Assembly: GCF_000330705.1 (NCBI RefSeq)
Contig: NZ_ANAM01000006.1
Coordinates: forward strand, 186,001-250,000
Reading direction: 5' to 3'
Origin: Salinicoccus carnicancri Crm
GTDB taxonomy: Bacteria > Bacillota > Bacilli > Staphylococcales > Salinicoccaceae
DNA length: 64,000 nucleotides
The notes beneath the pieces were generated by a model that saw nothing but the letters and a program-made list of their open reading frames with translations, was not told the origin of the DNA and made no database searches. A program made the translations under genes and the position numbers. The number at the start of each line of letters is the position of its first letter. The first letter of the stretch is position 1. Below are positions 58,936 through 64,000 of the stretch, piece after piece.

Positions 58936-59614
58936 ATATGTCATCACGGGCAGCACGGGGGATATCGGAAGTGCAGTCCATGAAATGCTGGAATCCCATG
59001 AAATCATCTCTTTTTCCAAATCGAGGAAGCCACTTTACAGCAGTACACATCATCATATCGACCTGGCAAAGCCCTTTTCGGAAGAAGCGCTTGAAAAAGC
59101 ATTCTCGGGCATCGGCAGTGTGGACGGACTTATATGGTGTCCGGGTGAGAGCCTTTATAATCTCATACAGGATACCGCACTGGAGGAAGTGGATGCACAG
59201 TACAATCTTGCCATCCGTTCCCTCGTGGCATTCGTCAGGGTCCTGCTTCCGAAACTCAGGAAGAGCGCTTCCGGCCGCATCATTGTCATCACATCGGTCT
59301 GGGGCCGTAATGGTGCAAGCTTTGAGAGCGTATATGCTTCGATGAAAGGGGCGCAGGAGGCGCTTGTGAAATCCCTTGCCAAGGAACTCTCTGCTACGGA
59401 CATTACGGTGAACGGCATAGCCCCGGGTGCAGTCGAAGGGGGGATGACTGGCCTGCTGTCGGCAGAGGACAGGGCTTTCCTCCTTGAAGAACTGCCGCAG
59501 TCCCGTTTTGTAAGCACGGTGGAAATCGCCCATGCGGTCCGCTATCTGCTCGATCCGAAGGCGGCATCGGTCAATGGTGAAATTATGAATATCAATGGGG
59601 GTTGGTATACATGA
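58928..59614 (+). CDS. ymfI: Short-chain dehydrogenase, YmfI type
   Basis: This 228-residue SDR has the nucleotide-binding TGSTGDIG (residues 7-14), Ser in VITSVWG, and the YxxxK pair in YASMKGAQ. It ends in NINGGWYT. Its position after ymfH identifies it as YmfI, whose substrate is unknown; it resembles FabG but lacks the usual NNAG motif (CPGES stands there). The stop overlaps the next gene by four bases. B. subtilis has ymfJ next, which is absent here. Confidence 0.83.
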   Translation: MARYVITGSTGDIGSAVHEMLESHEIISFSKSRKPLYSSTHHHIDLAKPFSEEALEKAFSGIGSVDGLIWCPGESLYNLIQDTALEEVDAQYNLAIRSLVAFVRVLLPKLRKSASGRIIVITSVWGRNGASFESVYASMKGAQEALVKSLAKELSATDITVNGIAPGAVEGGMTGLLSAEDRAFLLEELPQSRFVSTVEIAHAVRYLLDPKAASVNGEIMNINGGWYT

Positions 59615-60435
59615 ATGCAGAAAAAAAAGATATGTATCCCGAGAGGAATATCGAACAGTACATGGAGTACGAAATCATAAACAACCGTCCGGGCCTGCTG
59701 GGTGATGTTTCGTCGCTGCTCGGCAACCTCGGCATCAGCATCAATACGATAAACGGTGTCGAAAACAGAAGGAGGGGGCTTTTGGTCCGTACGGATGAGC
59801 TCAATAAACTCAGGCGCTTCCAGCTGATGAGTGGATACATCGATGATATCAACATCCTGAAGATCAGAAAACCCAGGGTGCGCGACAGACTGGCAGTCCG
59901 TCACGGAAGATTCATCAAGCGGGCCGAGGAGGATAAGAAGGTTTTCAGGTTCACACGTGAGGAGATCGGCATACTGGTTGATTTCCTCGCTGAAATATTC
60001 CAGGAACGGGGCCATCGTCTGATAGGCATAAGGGGAATGCCCCGTGTCGGCAAGACCGAATCCATCGTCGCGGGCAGTGTCACAGCAAAAAAGAAATGGC
60101 TTTTCCTGTCTTCCACTCTCATTAAGCAGACGGAAAGATCCAGTCTCCTGAAAGGGGAATATAATGACAAAAACGTCTTCATCATCGACGGTGCTGTGAC
60201 CACAAATTCAACTTCGGAGGGACATAAGAACCTGATCAGGGAAATCATGAGTTATCCCGCCATCAAAGTAGTGGAGCATCCCGACCTGTTTATCGAGGGG
60301 ATGCATTATACCCTTGAAGATTTTGACTATATCATCGAACTTCGTGAAGATGAGAACCAGGAGATCACATACGAGAAACACAAGAAGAAACACTGGTTCC
60401 AGAATGAGGACATGGATTTCTTTGGTGGAATTTAG
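59611..60435 (+). CDS. ymfK: YmfK family protein (DUF3388) with ACT-like and P-loop-like segments
   Basis: The 274-residue protein has an N-terminal ACT-like region (EIINNRPGLLGDVSSLLG, residues about 20-75) and a C-terminal region with GMPRVGKTES, which resembles a Walker A motif, followed by IDGAVTTNST. The family is conserved near rodZ in Bacillales and has no established function. The ATG at 59611 overlaps the ymfI stop; an ATG at 59602 lies further inside ymfI. Nucleotide binding is inferred from the P-loop only. Confidence 0.8.
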   Translation: MNAEKKDMYPERNIEQYMEYEIINNRPGLLGDVSSLLGNLGISINTINGVENRRRGLLVRTDELNKLRRFQLMSGYIDDINILKIRKPRVRDRLAVRHGRFIKRAEEDKKVFRFTREEIGILVDFLAEIFQERGHRLIGIRGMPRVGKTESIVAGSVTAKKKWLFLSSTLIKQTERSSLLKGEYNDKNVFIIDGAVTTNSTSEGHKNLIREIMSYPAIKVVEHPDLFIEGMHYTLEDFDYIIELREDENQEITYEKHKKKHWFQNEDMDFFGGI

Positions 60436-60443
60436 GAGGTACC

Positions 60444-61268
60444 ATGAAACTCGGAACATATTTGAAAGATAAACGTGAGAAATCCGGCATAACGCTAAAG
60501 GAGATGCAGGAGAGATCCGGCATAAGGAAAGACATCATAAAACAGCTGGAGACCGGCGATTTCAACAACCTCCCGGACCCCAGGCATGCCCGTTTCCTGA
60601 TCAGGCAATATACTGTGGCGATCGGCCTTGACGGAGAGGCTCTGATGGAGAAGCATGCAGATGAGTTCGCTGATGAGGCTGTGGAAAGTAAAAAAAGGCA
60701 GCAGAACGATAATGAAGATTACCAGTATTTGAAAAAGGTGCTTATCAGCTTCATGATCATGATTGCTGTTTTATTCGTAGGATGGATGATTCTTCTGCAG
60801 ATCGGGTCACAGGCTGAAATATTCGACCAGAAACCCGTCTATGATGTAGGGCAGACGGAAATCAATGAAGAGGAGACCGCCGATGAGGAACAGACCGGGG
60901 AAACGGCTCAGACTGAGGAGGATACTGAAGAGGAGACCGCCGAAGAGCCGTCCGGTGCGGATTACTCCTTTACAGGATCTGATGGCAACACACTGTTCTA
61001 CGACATCAATGCGGATGGCCCCGTGACGATTTCACTTGAAGGTGAAAACGCATCATGGGTGACCCTGACCGATGATGCCGGCAATACCTACGCATACGAA
61101 GAGCTGACTGAAGGGGAATATGAAATATCCGAAGAGGCAAATATACTGTACCTTACGCTTGGGAATGCACCTGGCTTCAACGTCGAGATCGATGGCGAAA
61201 CGCTTGATGACAGCCAGAGCGGAGATGCGGTCACCGTCTATTATCAATTCAACATAGTAAAGGAGTAA
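60444..61268 (+). CDS. rodZ: Cell-shape protein RodZ (YmfM family)
   Basis: RodZ links the cytoskeleton or wall machinery to the membrane. The 274-residue protein has an N-terminal helix-turn-helix ([20 protein letters not shown]), one membrane helix (about residues 108-128), an acidic outer linker with repeated EEET/EEP segments, and a C-terminal DUF4115-like beta domain. An 18-base direct repeat lies in the linker. AGGAGG precedes the ATG. A coccoid cell may use it without MreB; I cannot tell. Confidence 0.87.
   Translation: MKLGTYLKDKREKSGITLKEMQERSGIRKDIIKQLETGDFNNLPDPRHARFLIRQYTVAIGLDGEALMEKHADEFADEAVESKKRQQNDNEDYQYLKKVLISFMIMIAVLFVGWMILLQIGSQAEIFDQKPVYDVGQTEINEEETADEEQTGETAQTEEDTEEETAEEPSGADYSFTGSDGNTLFYDINADGPVTISLEGENASWVTLTDDAGNTYAYEELTEGEYEISEEANILYLTLGNAPGFNVEIDGETLDDSQSGDAVTVYYQFNIVKE
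60866..60943 (+). repeat. Direct repeat in the rodZ linker
   Basis: TGAAGAGGAGACCGCCGA occurs at 60866-60883 and again at 60926-60943, exactly 60 bases apart and in the same frame. It encodes the acidic segment EEETA twice and probably reflects a local duplication. Confidence 0.8.
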
Positions 61269-61272
61269 GCTT

Positions 61273-61860
61273 ATGAATATCCCAAATCAATTGACAGTGT
61301 TCAGGGTAGTGCTGATCCCCGTGTTCCTCGTATTCGCTCTGATCGACTTCGGATGGGGGGAAATCTCCTTCCTGCGCGGTGAAGAAATCCTGGTTGAGCA
61401 GTTCATGGCTGCAATCATCTTTGTTGTTGCCGCACTGACGGATTTTCTTGACGGATACCTCGCAAGGAAATGGAACCTTATCACAAACATGGGAAAATTC
61501 CTTGATCCGCTGGCGGATAAGCTTCTCGTCACGACAGGGCTGATCGTGCTGGTGGAATGGCAGGTGATATCATCCTGGATCGCCGTTGTCATCATCGCCC
61601 GTGAATTTGCGGTGACCGGATTGAGGTTACTCCAGATTGAACAAGGCTATGTAAGTGCTGCCGGGCAATTGGGCAAGATAAAGACAACGTTCCAGATGAT
61701 TGCCCTCGTGCTGCTGCTGCCGGGTGATATGTTTACGGGCTATATACCGTTCTCCCCGGGAATCACAGCCATGTACATTGCGGTATTTTTCACAATCTTG
61801 TCCGGGCTGGAATACTTCTACAAGGGCAGGGCGGTATTTCTTGAAGATAAGGGCAAATGA
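61273..61860 (+). CDS. pgsA: CDP-diacylglycerol-glycerol-3-phosphate phosphatidyltransferase
   Basis: PgsA makes phosphatidylglycerol phosphate from CDP-diacylglycerol. The 195-residue membrane protein has the CDP-alcohol phosphotransferase motif [13 protein letters not shown] with [10 protein letters not shown], containing the conserved aspartates. Four or more membrane helices are visible. The ATG follows AAGGAG inside the rodZ end. In Bacillus and Staphylococcus cinA follows; here a 169-base gap and recA follow instead. Confidence 0.95.
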   Translation: MNIPNQLTVFRVVLIPVFLVFALIDFGWGEISFLRGEEILVEQFMAAIIFVVAALTDFLDGYLARKWNLITNMGKFLDPLADKLLVTTGLIVLVEWQVISSWIAVVIIAREFAVTGLRLLQIEQGYVSAAGQLGKIKTTFQMIALVLLLPGDMFTGYIPFSPGITAMYIAVFFTILSGLEYFYKGRAVFLEDKGK

Positions 61861-61953
61861 GTTTTGCGGCAAAAACCTGCAGTAATCCGGTAACGGGGAT
61901 GCAAACAGCACAATAACGCCAAAGATGCGAACAGATTGAAGAAAGCGGCACCG
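61861..61953. other. Gap where cinA is normally found
   Basis: The 93 bases after pgsA hold no open frame with recognisable CinA sequence and no obvious repeat or element border. Confidence 0.6.
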
Positions 61954-61984
61954 AAAAGCGAATATATGTTCGCTTTTTATTTTT
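61954..61984 (+). terminator. Terminator after pgsA, sharing the LexA box
   Basis: AAAAGCGAA (61954-61962) pairs with TTCGCTTTT (61969-61977) around TATATG, followed by TATTTTT. The stem is built from the arms of the recA LexA box. Confidence 0.8.
61959..61972 (+). promoter_or_regulatory. LexA (SOS) box of recA
   Basis: CGAATATATGTTCG matches the Firmicutes SOS box CGAAC-N4-GTTCG except for T in place of C in the left arm; the B. subtilis recA box has the same deviation. It overlaps the recA -35 region. Confidence 0.85.
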
Positions 61985-61998
61985 GTACGTGATATAAT
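61969..61998 (+). promoter_or_regulatory. Promoter of recA
   Basis: A perfect TATAAT (61993-61998) is preceded by TGA, an extended -10. The -35 position (TTCGCT, 61969-61974, spacer 18) is weak and lies in the LexA box. Confidence 0.75.
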
Positions 61999-62029
61999 AA
62001 AGAGCGAAAAGAAATAATGGAGGGTTATT

Positions 62030-63091
62030 ATGGACGAGAGACAAAAAGCGATTGAAACAGTGATAAAGAACATGGAGAAGTCGTTCGGTAAAGGGGCGGT
62101 CATGAAGCTCGGTGATGAGACAGGCCGTAAAGTTTCCACAGTATCCAGCGGATCCATCACCCTGGACAACGCACTTGGGGTCGGTGGATATCCAAAAGGC
62201 AGAATCGTCGAAGTCTATGGTCCGGAATCCTCCGGTAAAACGACGGTTGCCCTTCATGCAATCGCTGCAGCACAGAAAGAAGGCGGTATCGCCGCTTTCA
62301 TCGATGCAGAACACGCACTTGATCCCGAGTATGCGAAAAACCTCGGCGTTGATATAGAAAACCTTTATCTGTCCCAGCCGGATACCGGCGAACAGGGACT
62401 GGAGATAGCTGAGGCATTCGTAAGGAGCGGTGCGGTGGATATGGTTGTCGTCGATTCTGTTGCAGCGCTCACGCCGCGGGCGGAGATAGAAGGTGAGATG
62501 GGCGACGCCCATGTCGGCCTCCAGGCACGTCTCATGTCGCAGGCCCTGAGAAAACTTTCAGGTGCAATTTCCAAGAGTAACACGACAGCCATATTCATCA
62601 ACCAGATCAGGGAAAAGGTCGGCGTGATGTTCGGCAATCCGGAAACTACTCCGGGCGGACGGGCTCTCAAATTCTACAGCTCTGTCCGGCTTGAGGTGCG
62701 CCGTGCTGAACAGCTCAAACTCGGTCAGGAAATTGTGGGTAACCGCACGAAGATCAAAGTTGTCAAAAACAAGGTTGCGCCGCCATTCCGTGTGGCTGAA
62801 GTGGATATCATGTACGGCCTTGGCATTTCCAAGACCGGTGAGCTCATCGACCTCGGTGCAGAACATGAAATCATCCAGAAGAGCGGTGCATGGTATTCCT
62901 ATGAGGGAGAACGGCTCGGCCAGGGCAAGGAGAATGTCAAAGAGCATTTGAAAAACAACCCCGACCTGCTTGCTGAGATCGAAGGCAAGCTCCGTAATGC
63001 CCTCGGTTTCGGGGAAAAGCAAGAGGGAGACTCCGAAGAACAGGATGACAATGCAACACAGCCTGATTCGCTCTTCGAGGATAAAGAATAA
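62030..63091 (+). CDS. recA: Recombinase RecA
   Basis: RecA drives strand exchange and triggers LexA self-cleavage. The 353-residue protein has Walker A GPESSGKT (64-71), the Walker B region [12 protein letters not shown], loop L2 sequence [23 protein letters not shown] in parts, and an acidic tail. The ATG follows ATGGAGGG. A LexA box and extended -10 promoter lie upstream, so SOS induction is expected. Confidence 0.98.
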   Translation: MDERQKAIETVIKNMEKSFGKGAVMKLGDETGRKVSTVSSGSITLDNALGVGGYPKGRIVEVYGPESSGKTTVALHAIAAAQKEGGIAAFIDAEHALDPEYAKNLGVDIENLYLSQPDTGEQGLEIAEAFVRSGAVDMVVVDSVAALTPRAEIEGEMGDAHVGLQARLMSQALRKLSGAISKSNTTAIFINQIREKVGVMFGNPETTPGGRALKFYSSVRLEVRRAEQLKLGQEIVGNRTKIKVVKNKVAPPFRVAEVDIMYGLGISKTGELIDLGAEHEIIQKSGAWYSYEGERLGQGKENVKEHLKNNPDLLAEIEGKLRNALGFGEKQEGDSEEQDDNATQPDSLFEDKE

Positions 63092-63114
63092 TAGGGACGG
63101 GATCCCCCGATGAC

Positions 63115-63164
63115 AATCAGGCACCTGAATGGAAATAGACCGTTCTGGTGCTTGATTTTATTTA
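63115..63164 (+). terminator. Terminator after recA
   Basis: AATCAGGCACC (63115-63125) pairs with GGTGCTTGATT (63147-63157) with one weak pair, and the arms extend further with one mismatch. The tail is TTATTTACATTT. Confidence 0.6.
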
Positions 63165-63188
63165 CATTTATCTTTAGAATTGATTATA

Positions 63189-63194
63189 TATAAT
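63189..63194 (+). promoter_or_regulatory. Candidate -10 box for rny
   Basis: A perfect TATAAT lies in a very AT-rich stretch (63175-63225); no convincing -35 is seen, and TATTAT at 63210-63215 is an alternative. Confidence 0.35.
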
Positions 63195-63254
63195 ATTACG
63201 TTCGACCTATATTATATAAAACAATAGCTAGAGCCTGTTAGGGAGGTGTTTATT

Positions 63255-64000
63255 GTGGACATGATAGACATTTTCTTAATCTTGCTTGGCATTATTCTAG
63301 GTGTTGTAATCGGATATTTTATCGTCAGAAACACTTTGACTAAACGGCAGCAGGAGGCGCGGACTTCCGCAGAACATATTATAAGTGAAGCGGAGAAGGA
63401 AGCGGACAGCCTCAGGAAAGAAAAGCTGCTCGAGGCAAAAGAGGAGACCCAGAATCTAAAGGATGCCTTTGAGCGCGACTCCAATGAAAAGCGGGAAGAC
63501 CTCAAAGCGCAGGAATCCAGGCTTCTCCAGCGGGAGCAGTCGCTTGATCGTAAAAGCGAGGTCCTTGATAAAAAGGATGAAGTGCTGGAGAGCAAAGAAG
63601 CCAAAATTGAAGAAAAACAGCAAATGGTTGATGCCGAGGATCAGAAGATTAAAGAAATCATCAGTCGGCAAGAAGATGAATTATCCCGCATCTCCGGACT
63701 CTCACGTGATGAAGCACGTAACGAAATCTTCACTGAAGTGGAGAAAGAACTGTCACACGATATGGCCGTAATGGTTAAAGAGAAAGAAGATCAGATGAAA
63801 CTTGATGTGGATAAGAAAGCGAAGGAACTCCTTGCTGTGACAGCACAGCGCTATGCAGCGGAGTATACGAGCGAGTCCACAGTATCTGTTGTAAACCTTC
63901 CGAATGATGAGATGAAGGGCCGTATTATCGGCCGGGAAGGTCGTAACATACGAACACTTGAGACATTGACCGGCGTCGACCTCATCATCGATGATACACC
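63255..64000 (+). CDS. rny: Ribonuclease Y, N-terminal part (partial at window edge)
   Basis: RNase Y is a membrane-bound endoribonuclease that starts mRNA decay. The first 248 residues are present: an N-terminal membrane helix ([19 protein letters not shown]), a long coiled coil (about residues 25-195), and the start of the KH domain with [20 protein letters not shown]. The HD catalytic domain lies beyond the window. GTG at 63255 is six bases after AGGGAGGTG and is preferred to ATG 63261. The recA-rny order is conserved in Bacillales. Confidence 0.95.
   Translation, partial: MDMIDIFLILLGIILGVVIGYFIVRNTLTKRQQEARTSAEHIISEAEKEADSLRKEKLLEAKEETQNLKDAFERDSNEKREDLKAQESRLLQREQSLDRKSEVLDKKDEVLESKEAKIEEKQQMVDAEDQKIKEIISRQEDELSRISGLSRDEARNEIFTEVEKELSHDMAVMVKEKEDQMKLDVDKKAKELLAVTAQRYAAEYTSESTVSVVNLPNDEMKGRIIGREGRNIRTLETLTGVDLIIDDT

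Noticed and set aside
58928-59614. A second fabG
   Set aside because: The NNAG motif is replaced, and the gene stands in the ymf series; it is called a YmfI-type SDR of unknown substrate.
61861-61953. A decayed cinA remnant
   Set aside because: I found no CinA-like peptide in any frame of this short stretch, so absence rather than a pseudogene is reported.
1-64000. CRISPR arrays, insertion sequences, prophage genes, tRNA and rRNA
   Set aside because: No regularly spaced repeats, transposase, phage or tRNA-like cloverleaf sequence was seen while reading both strands.

Overview
This window is a piece of a Firmicutes chromosome carrying the large housekeeping block that runs from recG to rny. 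The gene order (recG-fapR-plsX-fabD-fabG-acpP-rnc-smc-ftsY-ffh-rpsP-rimM-trmD-rplS-rbgA-rnhB-sucCD-dprA-topA-xerC-hslVU-codY-rpsB-tsf-pyrH-frr-uppS-cdsA-dxr-rseP-proS-polC-rimP-nusA-infB-truB-ribF-rpsO-pnp-rnjB-ftsK-ymf genes-pgsA-recA-rny) is that of Staphylococcaceae. No flagellar cluster lies between codY and rpsB, as it would in Bacillus, and the RNase J2 and sortase A sequences resemble the staphylococcal proteins. Base composition looks too GC-rich for Staphylococcus itself, so a Salinicoccus-like genus is my inference. No 16S, tRNA, rRNA, CRISPR array, insertion sequence or prophage is visible.

Region by region. 1-1172: the end of recG and a class A sortase gene. 1270-4753: the FapR-controlled fatty acid and phospholipid operon, with a clear promoter and operator. 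4849-13799: RNase III, SMC and the SRP system (ftsY, ylxM, ffh), then rpsP-khpA-rimM-trmD. 13828-14285: rplS with its own promoter. 14443-18411: a three-gene minus-strand cluster (GT2 glycosyltransferase, GtrA-type flippase, YfhO membrane protein), a probable lipoteichoic acid glycosylation module and the only minus-strand genes here. 18502-25427: rbgA, rnhB, sucCD, dprA, topA. 25645-29245: xerC-hslVU-codY. 29396-38323: rpsB, tsf, pyrH, frr, uppS, cdsA, dxr, rseP, proS. 38381-42661: polC. 42781-49373: the nusA-infB operon through ribF. 49473-53913: the RNA-decay genes rpsO, pnp, a small unknown gene and rnjB. 53969-61860: ftsK, ymfF, ymfH, ymfI, ymfK, rodZ and pgsA. 62030 to the end: recA and the first part of rny.

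The genes serve growth-linked functions: lipid precursor synthesis, protein export, ribosome maturation, translation factors, chromosome replication and segregation, RNA turnover and SOS repair. Control sites are readable in several places: a FapR operator, a LexA box at recA, a leader hairpin before rimP that looks like a NusA-responsive attenuator, and leader regions before rplS, rpsB and rpsO.

The window departs from standard synteny in several ways: an inserted srtA, the inserted glycosylation cluster, no trmFO between topA and xerC, no cinA between pgsA and recA, no ymfJ, and an extra 85-residue gene between pnp and rnjB. At the protein level, HslV has an unusual N-terminus, and XerC appears to need a non-canonical ATC start codon. 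I did not find a clearly new multi-gene system. The glycosylation cluster and the small unknown gene are the best candidates for follow-up.
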